DNA of 64,000 bases from Streptomyces sp. WP-1. Its GTDB lineage: Bacteria > Actinomycetota > Actinomycetes > Streptomycetales > Streptomycetaceae. Every line of letters starts with the position of its first letter. The stretch's first letter is position 1. Made by a program: the position numbers and the translations under genes. This document shows positions 54,501-63,487 of this stretch, piece after piece. The notes beneath the pieces are model-generated. The model had not been told where the DNA came from. It did not search any database and saw only the letters and a list, made by a program, of their open reading frames with translations. The DNA lies in NCBI RefSeq assembly GCF_030450125.1, contig NZ_CP123923.1, positions 1 through 64,000 of the forward strand, read 5' to 3'.

Positions 54501-55483
54501 CCGGTCCGGCAGGGAACGACGCGCGGGCGCTGGCCGCGTTCGCCCGGCACCATCTGCTCAGGCTGTCTCCCCCGGCCGGGGACCACCCCATGGCCCGGGA
54601 GCTGGAGACGGACGTACGGTCCTGGGCCGAACGCGCGGGTCTGACGGCCGACGGCGGGCGAGCGGGGCTGGAGCGCCGGAGGATCGGCCGTCTCGTCGGC
54701 CGCTGCATGCCGGACGTGCCCTTCGGGGTGGCCCGGTTGACGGCACGCCAGCTGGCCTGGGTGTTCCACTTCGACGACACGGTCGCCGAGGACACGCGGC
54801 GGCTGGCGGCGCACCGCTCCTGGGACCCGCCCGGGGTGCTGCTGACCGGGCGGCTGCCGGCCGGGGCACGCTCGTGTGCGCACCTGAACGCGCTGAAGTC
54901 CTTGCGCGCCGGCATCACGGCCGCGGGCGGCACCGCGCTGCTCCCGCGGCTCGCGGACGGACTGCGCCGGTACGTGGAGAGCTGTGCGCGGGAGGCTCCG
55001 TGGCGTGCGACGGGTACTCCCCCGGATCTGGAGACCTATCTGGCCGAGCGGGTCCACACCTCGGGCGGCCATCCGATGTACCTGCACCTGCTCGCCCCCG
55101 GAATGCCACCGGCCGCGGAGCCGCTGCCCGCCTCCCTCACCGGTCTCGCGGAACTCGCCTTCCTGCTCGGCGCGCTCGCCAACGACCTCCTCGGTCACGC
55201 CGCCGAGCACGAACGCGGAGACCCCGTGAACGCCGTCACGGTCCTCGCCCGCGCCTACGCGCTGCCCCTGCCCGAGGCGTACCGGGCCACCGTCGTGCTC
55301 CACGCGGCACACCAGCACCGCTTCGAGACCGAACGGGCCCGTCTGGCGGACGACATGACGCTCACCGAGGCCCAGCACCGCTTCGTCCAGGCCGTCACGG
55401 GCTGGGTGCGGGGCAGCGCGGCGGCCGTCGAGCCGTACTGGCACCACCTCCTCGCCGACCACCCATACGACAGAACAGGTTGA
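54497..55483 (+). CDS. Class I terpene synthase-like protein
   Basis: A 328-residue alpha-domain terpene synthase. The metal motif is FHFDDTVAED (D93, D94) and the second motif is NDLLGHAAE (N229, Gly at 233, E237), so the middle Ser/Thr of the NSE triad is Gly, a variant seen in some active enzymes. HPMYLHLL and HRFVQAVTGWVRGSAA fit the fold. It overlaps the upstream gene by ATGA. It probably ionises the product of the class II cyclase, giving a cyclic di- or sesterterpene hydrocarbon or alcohol. Activity cannot be predicted with certainty given the weak NSE. Confidence 0.85.
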   Translation: MTGPAGNDARALAAFARHHLLRLSPPAGDHPMARELETDVRSWAERAGLTADGGRAGLERRRIGRLVGRCMPDVPFGVARLTARQLAWVFHFDDTVAEDTRRLAAHRSWDPPGVLLTGRLPAGARSCAHLNALKSLRAGITAAGGTALLPRLADGLRRYVESCAREAPWRATGTPPDLETYLAERVHTSGGHPMYLHLLAPGMPPAAEPLPASLTGLAELAFLLGALANDLLGHAAEHERGDPVNAVTVLARAYALPLPEAYRATVVLHAAHQHRFETERARLADDMTLTEAQHRFVQAVTGWVRGSAAAVEPYWHHLLADHPYDRTG

Positions 55484-55488
55484 TCACT

Positions 55489-56874
55489 GTGCCCACTTCG
55501 CCCACCGTCATCGTCGTGGGAGCCGGCATCGCCGGGCTGACCGCCGCCTGGCGCCTTCAGCAGGCCGGGGTGTCGGTACGCGTCCTCGAACGCGACAGCG
55601 CGCCCGGCGGCCGTATGCGCACCATCGACCACCACGGGTTCCGGATCGAGACCGGTGCCAGCATCCTCGGCCGCAACTACACCGGCATGCTCCGCCTCAT
55701 CGAAGAACTCGGCCTCACCCGCCAGTTCGGGCCCGCCAACACCCTCTGCGCGTTCCAGCGCGGTGACGCCGTCCACCGGCTGCACACCCATGCGCGGACC
55801 GACCTGCTGCGCACCCGTCTGATCGGCGCGCGGACCAAGGCGGCGGTGTTCCGCGCGCTGCCGACGTTTCTCGCCCACCGCCGGTGTCTCGACTGGGACA
55901 GCATGGACCGCAACACCTACCTGGACGGCCTCAGCGCCACCGAGTACGCGCACCGCCATCTCACCCAGGAAGCGATCGACTATCTGATCGAGCCGCTCTT
56001 CGGCGGGGGCATCGTCCTCGCCTCACCGGACCGGCTGGCCGCCGCCGACATGCTGTTCTACACCGCGAAACTCCTCGTCCCGCACATCAACAGCCCCCAG
56101 GGGGTCGGGCTCCTCACCCGCACACTGGCCCACCGGGTTCCCGTACAGCTCGACGCCCGCGTCCGCCGCGTCCGCCCGGAGGGCGAGGGCGTCCGCGTCA
56201 CATGGCAGGACGCCGACGGCCGCGCGCACACGGAACAGGCCGAAGCCGCCGTCGTGGCGGTACCCGCTCCCCAGGTTCCGGCTCTGCTGCCCGGCCTTCC
56301 CCGCGCGGACGGCGCCTATCTCGCCTCCGTCCCCTACTCCCGAGCCCTGATCATCTCTCTCGCGACGGAACGCCCGCCCGCGGAGAGGGCGTTCGCGCTG
56401 TTCCTCTCCCAGCGGGAGCACCCCGCACTCGTCGGTGTCGAACTCCACCACAACAAGATCACCGGGCGGGTCGACGACGGGCGCGGGCTCATGACCCTCC
56501 ATCCCCGCCAGGACTTCACGGACCGCTGGTGGGACGCACCCGACGACATCGTCACCGAACAGGCCGTCGCCGCCGCCGAACGCGTCTTCCCCGGCATCCG
56601 GAGCACCGTCCTGACCAGCCACGTCAGCCGCCAGGACCCCGCCCTCGTCGTCCGGCCGCCCGGCGGCTACGCCGAACTGCGCGCCTTCAACAGCCGGCGC
56701 CGCTCGCGGGACCCCCGAATCCAGCTCGCGGGTGACTACTTCGGCCCCTCCAGCACCTACGGCGCCCTCCGCTCCGCAGAACAGGCCACGGCCCGGCTCC
56801 TGCGCCACCTCGGGCTCAACACCCGGGCCGCCCACCGGCCTCGGCGGGACACCTCGTCGCCACGTTCGGCGTGA
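55489..56874 (+). CDS. FAD-dependent oxidoreductase (amine-oxidase/desaturase fold)
   Basis: A 461-residue flavoenzyme. VIVVGAGIAGLTAAWRLQQA is the FAD loop, and GGRMRTIDHHGFRIETGASI matches the substrate-side block of protoporphyrinogen oxidase and phytoene desaturase relatives. LAGDYFGPSSTYGALRSAEQ near the end is the C-terminal FAD contact. Located 5 bases after the class I cyclase, it probably tailors the terpene (desaturation or hydroxylation). GTG 55489 is chosen. A basic C-terminal tail may be disordered. Confidence 0.9.
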   Translation: MPTSPTVIVVGAGIAGLTAAWRLQQAGVSVRVLERDSAPGGRMRTIDHHGFRIETGASILGRNYTGMLRLIEELGLTRQFGPANTLCAFQRGDAVHRLHTHARTDLLRTRLIGARTKAAVFRALPTFLAHRRCLDWDSMDRNTYLDGLSATEYAHRHLTQEAIDYLIEPLFGGGIVLASPDRLAAADMLFYTAKLLVPHINSPQGVGLLTRTLAHRVPVQLDARVRRVRPEGEGVRVTWQDADGRAHTEQAEAAVVAVPAPQVPALLPGLPRADGAYLASVPYSRALIISLATERPPAERAFALFLSQREHPALVGVELHHNKITGRVDDGRGLMTLHPRQDFTDRWWDAPDDIVTEQAVAAAERVFPGIRSTVLTSHVSRQDPALVVRPPGGYAELRAFNSRRRSRDPRIQLAGDYFGPSSTYGALRSAEQATARLLRHLGLNTRAAHRPRRDTSSPRSA

Positions 56875-57066
56875 GGGCGGCTCGCCCATGCCCCTGCAAA
56901 CCGGCCGGGGAGGCGCTCCACGCACACCGGGCGAAGTCTCGCCACCAAGGCCCGGCTGGGCGAACGGTGTTCACGCCCGCGGCCGGAGTCGTGATCCCCC
57001 CTGATCGGTTTCGGCCATCGGCTATACACTCTCCGCCGGGAGCGACTTCTGTGGGGGGCGGCCGTC

Positions 57067-57729
57067 ATGAGCACCGAGATCTACTTCAACAACAACCACC
57101 GCGACCTGTGCGTCCAGCAAGGCACCGGCGCGGGTTTCCAGTTCGAGTTCTCGTGCTCGCGCTGCTCGGACTGCTGGCGTTCGCCGTTCGAACCGTTTCG
57201 GGCCGGGCAGATGGCGGGCTGGCTGTCCCGGGGTGTGAGTGCCGCCTGGTCGATCATCGGCGGCAGCACCGGCCAGAGCGTGACCAACGCCGCGGACGGC
57301 CTGGCGGGAGCGAACTTCGGCAGCCAGCGGGACGCCGCCTTCACCCGCGCCATCGAGCGCGCGCAGGGCCATTTCAACCGCTGCCCGCGCTGCACCTCCT
57401 ATGTCTGCGCCCGCTGCTGGAACCAGGGGCAGGGGCTGTGCCTGACGTGTTCGCCGGACACCGCGGCGGAGGCACAGGCGGCCCAGCAGCGTGGACTGAA
57501 CGACATGGTCTCCCAGCGCGCGTACGGCGTCGGCCAGCAGCAGGGCGTGGGGTACGACGTCACCACCCCCCGCCAGCTGGTCTGCCCCAACTGCCGTACG
57601 GAAACCCGAGGCGGCGCGTTCTGCCACGGCTGCGGCCACCATCTGGCCCAGACCGCGAGCTGCTCCGCGTGCCATCAGAGCCTCCCGGACGACGCCGCCT
57701 TCTGCCCCTCCTGCGGCTCCAGACGCTGA
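57067..57729 (+). CDS. Zinc-ribbon protein of unknown function
   Basis: A 220-residue protein rich in CxxC pairs: FSCSRCSDCW, NRCPRCTSYVCARCW, LCLTCSPD, VCPNCRTETRGGAFCHGCG and ACHQSLPDDAAFCPSCG, enough for four or five zinc sites. The middle part WSIIGGSTGQSVTNAA is Gly-rich. Double-zinc-ribbon proteins of this style are common in actinobacteria without assigned role. Stands alone after the terpenoid operon. ATG 57067 is clear. Confidence 0.8.
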   Translation: MSTEIYFNNNHRDLCVQQGTGAGFQFEFSCSRCSDCWRSPFEPFRAGQMAGWLSRGVSAAWSIIGGSTGQSVTNAADGLAGANFGSQRDAAFTRAIERAQGHFNRCPRCTSYVCARCWNQGQGLCLTCSPDTAAEAQAAQQRGLNDMVSQRAYGVGQQQGVGYDVTTPRQLVCPNCRTETRGGAFCHGCGHHLAQTASCSACHQSLPDDAAFCPSCGSRR

Positions 57730-57948
57730 CCGCAAGTACCGGAGTCGTACCCTCCCGGGGACGAATTCCACGTGTGCCGCGCGGTCGCAGCGGTACGCCT
57801 GGTCGACCTTGCCCAGGGGGGACGGGCTCCCGGGGGGCTCACGCCCACCGGCGGCGGTGCGCCAGGATCGCGGCACGGGGTGCGGGATCAACCGCCGCGA
57901 GAGGCGCCGCGCCGTTGCCGCGCGACACGACCAGTCCGGCAGTCGACT

Positions 57949-57978
57949 ACGAGGCGGCCGTACACGAGGCGGCCGTAC
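57949..57978. repeat. 15-bp direct repeat
   Basis: Two tandem copies of ACGAGGCGGCCGTAC just beyond the 3' end of the HxlR gene. Confidence 0.85.
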
Positions 57979-58011
57979 TCGAACCCGTCATCGACCCGGG
58001 GCCGGCGGCTC

Positions 58012-58446
58012 TCACTCTTCCTCTCCCCCTTCCCGCCACGTCTGCCCGGCTTCGGCGAGCTGGTTGTTCCGGTCGATCTCCGGCATGTGCGTCTCGGCCC
58101 ACACCCGCAGGGCGGAGAGCGGTCCTTCGAGGGACTGGCCCAGCTCGGTGAGCCGGTAGTGGACGGCGGGCGGCACGGTCGGTTCGACCCTGCGCGCGAC
58201 CAGGCCGTCACGAGCCAGGCTCTGCAGAGTGACCGACAGCATCTTCTGCGAGATGCCCGGAATACGGCGCCTCAGTTCCGCGAAGCGGAGCTCGCCGGGT
58301 GCCGCCTCGGCCAGCACCTTGACCACCATCGACGTCCACTTGGTGCCGATGCGGTCGAGCAACCGGCGGGTCGGGCAGCGCGGATCCAGCAGATCACCGC
58401 GCGCACCGGGCCGTCGACCGGGTCCACCGGACCTGGATGTGGTCAC
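58012..58446 (-). CDS. HxlR family transcriptional regulator
   Basis: A 144-residue winged-helix regulator. DPRCPTRRLLDRIGTKWTSM, VVKVLAEAAPGELRFAELRR, IPGISQKMLSVTLQSLARDG and LVARRVEPTVPPAVHYRLTE are standard HxlR blocks. A single Cys near residue 24 could sense redox or electrophiles, as in known members. GTG 58446 is used. Divergent from the alpha/beta hydrolase gene, its probable target. Confidence 0.9.
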   Translation of the reverse strand: MTTSRSGGPGRRPGARGDLLDPRCPTRRLLDRIGTKWTSMVVKVLAEAAPGELRFAELRRRIPGISQKMLSVTLQSLARDGLVARRVEPTVPPAVHYRLTELGQSLEGPLSALRVWAETHMPEIDRNNQLAEAGQTWREGGEEE

Positions 58447-58547
58447 CCGCAGCTCACCACCTGAGGGGAAAGTGCCGTCTTGGACGGCCCAGGGTAGTTC
58501 CCTAGCGTGACCCTGTCACCATTCCTCACCACCCCTGGAGTCCTCTC

Positions 58548-59399
58548 GTGCCCGAGCTGCGGCGCATCCCTGTCAACGATGTCGAACTGAACGTCGCCCT
58601 CGCCGGATCAGGCCCGCCCGTCCTGTTGCTGCACGGCTTTCCGCACACCTGGGAGCTGTGGACGGACATCATGGCCGACCTGTCCGACCGCTACCGCGTC
58701 ATCGCGCCGGACCTGCGCGGTTTCGGCGCGAGCGGCGGGGCCGCCTCCGGGTACGACGCCGGCACCCTGGCCGACGACGCCGCCGCGCTGCTCACCACGC
58801 TCGGCGTGTCCCCGGCCGCGGTCGTCGGGATCGACGCGGGCGCCCCGCCGGCCTTCCTCCTCGCCCTGCGTCACCCCCGTCTCGTCCGGCGCCTGGTCGT
58901 CATGGAGTCCCTGCTGGGCCGGCTGCCCGGCGCCGAGGACTTCCTCGCCGACGGCCCGCCGTGGTGGTTCGGCTTCCACGCCGCCGCGCCCGGACTCGCC
59001 GAGACCGTGCTGCAAGGCCATGAGGCCGCCTATGTCGACTGGTTCCTGCGCACCGGTACGCTCGGCGACGGAGTGTCCCCCGCCGTCCGGGATGCCTTTG
59101 TCCGCGCGTACACGGGCAGGGATGCGCTGAGCCGCGCGTTCTCGTACTACCGGGCCCTGCCCGAGAGCGCACTGCAGATCGAGCAGGCGACCGCCACCGC
59201 CCGTCTGACCGTGCCGACCATGGCGCTGGGTGCCAGGCCCGTCGGCTCCGCGCTGGAACGCCAGCTCCGCCCGGTCACCGACGACCTCATCGGACACGTC
59301 ATCGAGGACTGCGGCCACATCATTCCACTGCACCGACCGGACGCCCTGCTCACCCTGCTGCGTCCGTTCCTGGCCGGCGAGGACGCGATCAGGGCGTGA
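58548..59399 (+). CDS. Alpha/beta hydrolase, epoxide-hydrolase-like
   Basis: A 283-residue alpha/beta hydrolase. The oxyanion block is LLLHGFPHTWELW. The nucleophile elbow reads VVGIDAGAPP, with Asp96 rather than Ser, as in epoxide hydrolases and dehalogenases. The catalytic His is in EDCGHIIPLHRPD. PDLRGFGASG is typical of the group. GTG 58548 is the start. The divergent HxlR gene suggests induction by an electrophilic substrate. Confidence 0.88.
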   Translation: MPELRRIPVNDVELNVALAGSGPPVLLLHGFPHTWELWTDIMADLSDRYRVIAPDLRGFGASGGAASGYDAGTLADDAAALLTTLGVSPAAVVGIDAGAPPAFLLALRHPRLVRRLVVMESLLGRLPGAEDFLADGPPWWFGFHAAAPGLAETVLQGHEAAYVDWFLRTGTLGDGVSPAVRDAFVRAYTGRDALSRAFSYYRALPESALQIEQATATARLTVPTMALGARPVGSALERQLRPVTDDLIGHVIEDCGHIIPLHRPDALLTLLRPFLAGEDAIRA

Positions 59400-59517
59400 C
59401 ATCGGCATGAGGGCGGCCCTTTCTGTCCGCGCACCCCGGTGCCGAGCCCTGCCGCATCCACCAGAGAGCCGCTTCCACGCCCGCGCGAACGGAAACGCCC
59501 GGACGGCACACAAGCGC

Positions 59518-59540
59518 GATGTAACTGTTATGGTTACATC
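59518..59540. promoter_or_regulatory. Rrf2 operator 1
   Basis: Perfect inverted repeat GATGTAAC-TGTTATG-GTTACATC (8-7-8), ending 15 bases before the Rrf2 start. The same GTAAC-N7-GTTAC core recurs before the SDR gene at 60040-60056. Confidence 0.75.
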
Positions 59541-59555
59541 TGGGAGGTGGTACGG

Positions 59556-59987
59556 GTGAGCGCCAACAGCCGACTGACGGTCGCGGCCCATGTGCTCGTA
59601 TGGATGGAGCTGTACCGGCGCCAGGGCGGCACGGTCGCCACGTCCGAGCAGATCTCCGAGAGCGTGAACACCAATCCGGTCGTGATCCGGCGCCTGCTCG
59701 GCGACCTGCGCAAGGCCGGTCTCGTCTCCTCCCGGCGAGGCGCGGGCGCGGGCTGGGTCCTGGCCCGCGACCCGGCGCAGATCAGCCTCCTGGAGGTGTA
59801 CGACGCCGTCGAGCCGGGGCCCCTGTTCGCCATGCACCGCACCCTGCCCAACCAGGAGTGTCCGGTGGGCCGGGGGATCCAGCCCGCCATCGGCGAGGTG
59901 TACGACCGGGCGGAGGCCGCGGTGCGGCAGGAGTTCGCCGGGTCGAGCCTGGCCGACGTCCTGCGCGGCGTTCTCGCCGCTCACTGA
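59556..59987 (+). CDS. Rrf2 family transcriptional regulator
   Basis: A 143-residue Rrf2-type regulator. SRLTVAAHVLVWMELYRRQG, VATSEQISESVNTNPVVIRR and LLGDLRKAGLVSSRRGAGAG form the winged helix. Iron-sulfur Rrf2 proteins have three Cys near residue 92-110; here only ECPVGRG is left, so it is probably of the cluster-free YwnA/CymR-like kind. GTG 59556 follows GGGAGG. It heads a unit with the SDR gene, and both promoters hold the same operator. Confidence 0.9.
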   Translation: MSANSRLTVAAHVLVWMELYRRQGGTVATSEQISESVNTNPVVIRRLLGDLRKAGLVSSRRGAGAGWVLARDPAQISLLEVYDAVEPGPLFAMHRTLPNQECPVGRGIQPAIGEVYDRAEAAVRQEFAGSSLADVLRGVLAAH

Positions 59988-60039
59988 CCGCGGGCCGGGG
60001 CCCGTCCGGCGTACGGGAGGCCCGCCCTCGCCCATAGAC

Positions 60040-60056
60040 GTAACCGTCATAGTTAC
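60040..60056. promoter_or_regulatory. Rrf2 operator 2
   Basis: GTAAC-CGTCATA-GTTAC, a perfect 5-base dyad sharing 13 of 17 bases with operator 1, lies 14 bases before the SDR start codon and its AAGGAG ribosome site. Confidence 0.75.
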
Positions 60057-60069
60057 AAGGAGCGAAATC

Positions 60070-60822
60070 ATGGGACAGCTCGACAACAAGATCGCCCTCG
60101 TCACCGGCGCCTCGACCGGTATCGGACTCGGCATCGCCGAGCGCTTCGTGAAGGAGGGCGCGACCGTCTACATCACCGGCCGCCGCGAGAACGAACTCAA
60201 GGCCGCGGCCGAGCAGCTCGGCGACAGGGCCGTCCCGGTCCGCGGTGACGTGTCCGACCTCGACGACATCGACCGTCTCTTCGCCCACGTCCGTGACCGC
60301 TCGGGCCGTCTGGACATCCTCGTCGCCAACGCGGGCGGCGGTGAGCTGGCACGGCTGGGGGACATCACCGAGGAGGACTACGACCGTACCTTCGCGATCA
60401 ACGTCAAGGGCATCGTCTTCACCGCCCAGAAGGCGCTGCCCCTGCTGGACCGAGGAGGGTCGATCATCCTGCTGTCCTCCACCAACGCCTCCAAGGGCGT
60501 GCCCGCCATGAGCGTCTACAGTGCGACGAAGGCGGCCATCCGCAGTCTCGCCCGCTCCTGGGCCGCGGAACTGGCCGAGCGCGGTATCCGCGTCAACGCC
60601 GTGAGCCCCGGCCCGATCGAGACTCCCGGCATCCTCGGTCTCGCGGGTGACAACCCCGCGGCCCGCCGGCGGCTGGCGGACAGTTTCACCACCCAGGTTC
60701 CGCTCGGCCGGATGGGGCGTACGGACGAGGTCGCCGCCCTCGCGCTCTTCCTGGCCGGCGACGAAAGTTCCTTCAGCACAGGCGGGGAGTTCTTCGTCGA
60801 CGGCGGTCTCGCTCAGATCTGA
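60070..60822 (+). CDS. Short-chain dehydrogenase/reductase
   Basis: A 250-residue classical SDR with cofactor loop VTGASTGIGLGIAERF, NAGGGELARL, catalytic SSTNASKGVPAMSVYSATKA (Ser and the YxxxK pair in YSATK) and SPGPIETPGILG. The substrate is not predictable. AAGGAG precedes ATG 60070. It follows the Rrf2 gene and carries its own copy of the operator, so redox or electrophile induction is likely. Confidence 0.93.
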   Translation: MGQLDNKIALVTGASTGIGLGIAERFVKEGATVYITGRRENELKAAAEQLGDRAVPVRGDVSDLDDIDRLFAHVRDRSGRLDILVANAGGGELARLGDITEEDYDRTFAINVKGIVFTAQKALPLLDRGGSIILLSSTNASKGVPAMSVYSATKAAIRSLARSWAAELAERGIRVNAVSPGPIETPGILGLAGDNPAARRRLADSFTTQVPLGRMGRTDEVAALALFLAGDESSFSTGGEFFVDGGLAQI

Positions 60823-61030
60823 CCACGCCCACGGGCCCCCGGCGCGACGGTCGGCGGACGAACAGAACGGGCGCCGGCCGGAATCGATGGGATCAGGAGC
60901 CGACATGCAGTCGGCTCCGGGCAAGCTGATCAAATTCCGGCGACGTCGCTGTCCGCGGCGGTGTCTGGATGGCGCTGTCTGAATGTCGGTGCGCCGTAGC
61001 CTGCCCGTGAGGACCCGTGAGGATTCGACG

Positions 61031-62317
61031 TCATTCTCGGGCCATGGTCCGCAGTGGCCAGCGGGCCTCGGTCAGCCAGACGAGGAGTGCCAGGGCGGGG
61101 AAAACGGCACCGAGCAGGCAGACTCCGTTCCAGCCGTAGGCGCCGTAGGCGGCGCCGGCCAGTCCGGAGCCGGCGACTCCGCCGACGAAGTAGGTGCACA
61201 TATAACCGGTGGTGAGCCGGCTGCGCGCTTCCGGGCGCAGCCGGTAGACCTCGCTCTGGTTGGAGATATGGGTGCCCTGCACCCCCAGGTCGAGCAGCAG
61301 GACCCCGGCGACCAGCCAGCCGACGCGGGAGCCACCGGCCCACCCGGCGATCCAGCTGACCGCGGTGAGCCCGATGAACCCCGCTGTCGCCACGCGTCCC
61401 CAGCCCGCGTCGGCGATGCGCCCGGCCATCTGCGCGCAGCAGGCGCCGGCGACGCCGAGCAGACCGAACAGCCCGATCACCGTCTGGCTGAAGTGGTAGT
61501 GACCGGCCAGCTGGAAGGCGATCGCGGTCCAGAAGGTGCTGAACGACGCGAACACGAGGGCCCCGTAGAGTCCGCGGCGGCGGAGAGCGGGTTCGTCCAG
61601 GTAGATCCGCACCACCGAGCCGAGCAACCGGTGATAGGCGGTGCGTGTGGTCGGCGCCGAGGACGGCAGCTCCATGCGGCAGGCGACGGACAGTGCGAAC
61701 GTCAGCACGGCTGCGGCCAGGTAGACGACCCGCCAGCTCGTGGCTCCGGCGATGACGCCGGACACGGTCCGGGCGAGCAGAATGCCGACCAGCAGCCCGC
61801 TCATGACGATCCCCACGGAGCGCCCGCGATTCGCCGGGGTCGCCAGATGGGCCGCGAAGGGGACGAAGATCTGGGCCGTCACCGTGCAGAAGCCCACGAC
61901 CGCCGCCAGCGCCATCAGCACCCCGATGTTCGGTGCCGCGGCCATCCCCAGCAGCCCCAGCCCGGTGACCACCGTCGTGATCGTCACCAGACGGCGACGC
62001 TCCACCAGGTCCCCCATCGGCACGATCAGGGCCAGCCCCAGGACGTAACCGACCTGGCCGAAGGTCGTGACCAGCCCGGCGATGCCACTGCCGACCCCGA
62101 AGTCATGGCTGAGCGTGTCGAGCAGCGGCTGCACGTAGTACGTGTTGGCCGCCGACATACCCGCTCCGACGGCCATGAGCACGAGAAGACGGGTCGACAG
62201 GCCCGAGCCCGCCACCCCCTCCGCGGGGCTTCCCTGGGCCCCGGCGCCGGGCTCCCCGGGGGTGGTCTCCTCGGCTGATGCGGCTCCTCGCCTTCTGCGC
62301 GTCACGACGTCCAGCAT
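61031..62317 (-). CDS. MFS transporter
   Basis: A 428-residue twelve-helix major facilitator of the drug-efflux type. GAGMSAANTYYVQPLLDTLS at the first helix, the loop MGDLVERRRLVTIT and APTTRTAYHRLLGSVVRIYL in the central loop are seen. The first 35 residues are disordered and Pro/Gly-rich. The YYVQPLL start is typical of a group that exports small organic compounds. ATG 62317 is used. Stands alone. Confidence 0.92.
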   Translation of the reverse strand: MLDVVTRRRRGAASAEETTPGEPGAGAQGSPAEGVAGSGLSTRLLVLMAVGAGMSAANTYYVQPLLDTLSHDFGVGSGIAGLVTTFGQVGYVLGLALIVPMGDLVERRRLVTITTVVTGLGLLGMAAAPNIGVLMALAAVVGFCTVTAQIFVPFAAHLATPANRGRSVGIVMSGLLVGILLARTVSGVIAGATSWRVVYLAAAVLTFALSVACRMELPSSAPTTRTAYHRLLGSVVRIYLDEPALRRRGLYGALVFASFSTFWTAIAFQLAGHYHFSQTVIGLFGLLGVAGACCAQMAGRIADAGWGRVATAGFIGLTAVSWIAGWAGGSRVGWLVAGVLLLDLGVQGTHISNQSEVYRLRPEARSRLTTGYMCTYFVGGVAGSGLAGAAYGAYGWNGVCLLGAVFPALALLVWLTEARWPLRTMARE

Positions 62318-62715
62318 TCAACCAGCCGGATCACCGGTCAAACGGATGAGCCCTCTCCTTTCACCGACGCCGCCCGGCCGCCTCGCCATGAGCAAGCCGG
62401 TCCTCCGCCATGATCACCCGCACTGCTGGTTGCGCGGCGCTTCGAGCTGTTGTGCGCCGGGCTCACCGTGGCGGGGGGTTTCCCGTCGCAAGCCCCGCCA
62501 TTCGGGTGAACCCGGAGCTTCGGCTGTTGATCTTCCTGATGGGATCAAAGCCTCGGTGCCCGATCCGGTGGCACCCCTCAGAAAGGCAGTACGTGTCTCA
62601 CGGCCAGCACAAGCACGCCCGCGTCATCTGTCCGCCGGCTGCTGCGACCTTGGGGACCGATGGTCACCGCTCCGGTGACAGGTGGCTGTCCTCGCGAGAG
62701 TCGGGACAGGTCTTC
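62318..62715. other. Gap upstream of HD-domain gene
   Basis: No supportable gene. The frame of the HD gene stays open to about 62410, but the translation there is not protein-like. Confidence 0.4.
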
Positions 62716-63318
62716 ATGATGGGAGACAACCCGACGCTTCCCCCCATGCCCGAGCGGCCCACCCTCGCCGACTTCTTCCGCCGCAGGCTCGCGCTCGATC
62801 CCTTCACCACGCGCCACATGATGCAGAGCGCGCGCAAGGCACGGGAGCAGGGAGCGGACGAGAAGGTGGTGCTGGCCTGCCTGCTGCACGACATCTCGGT
62901 CGCCGGCCTGCTGCGCAGCCAGCACGGCCACTGGGGCGCCCAGCTGGTGGGTCCCTATGTCGACGAGGAAGTGGCCTGGGCGATCCGCCAGCACGAGATC
63001 CTGCGCTACTTCCCCGACGAGAGCGTCGGCTATGGCTACCCGGAGGCGTACAGCGACTTCTTCGGCGCCGAGTACCAGCCACCCGCCCACACCCGGGCCG
63101 CCTATCTTGAGGCCCGCCGACACCGCTGGTACATGTCGGCGCGCATGGTCACCATCAACGACCTGTACACCTTCGACCCCGATGTCCATGTCGACTTCGA
63201 GGAGTTCGAGGACGTGGTCGGCCGCCACTTCCGCCAGCCCGCGCAGGGCCTGGGCTTTGACAGCTCTCCCGTGGCCCACATGTGGCGCACCATGATCTGG
63301 CCGAACAACTTCCTCTGA
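62716..63318 (+). CDS. HD-domain protein, PhnZ/MIOX-like
   Basis: A 200-residue HD-fold protein. Metal ligands can be placed at H34 (FTTRHMM), H58-D59 (ACLLHDIS), H72 (SQHGHWGAQL), H93 (IRQHEILRYF) and D149 (TINDLYTF), a set resembling the mixed-valent di-iron oxygenases PhnZ and myo-inositol oxygenase rather than phosphohydrolases. It would act on a small oxygenated substrate. ATG 62716 (or 62719) is chosen because upstream codons are low complexity. No phosphonate gene lies nearby. Confidence 0.8.
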   Translation: MMGDNPTLPPMPERPTLADFFRRRLALDPFTTRHMMQSARKAREQGADEKVVLACLLHDISVAGLLRSQHGHWGAQLVGPYVDEEVAWAIRQHEILRYFPDESVGYGYPEAYSDFFGAEYQPPAHTRAAYLEARRHRWYMSARMVTINDLYTFDPDVHVDFEEFEDVVGRHFRQPAQGLGFDSSPVAHMWRTMIWPNNFL

Positions 63319-63487
63319 CCGGCGGCGGCTCGTCGGCGGAGAATGCCTCAGCGGGCGTGGCCATCCCGGCGTCGCTTACTCCCAGGGGAGTCGGTGTGCC
63401 CCCGCGGAGCGGCAGGCGAAAGGAACAGCAGCCGCCGCACGCGTTGCCGAGCGAACTGTCCACCATGGCCTCGGAATCTCTCGCCAG

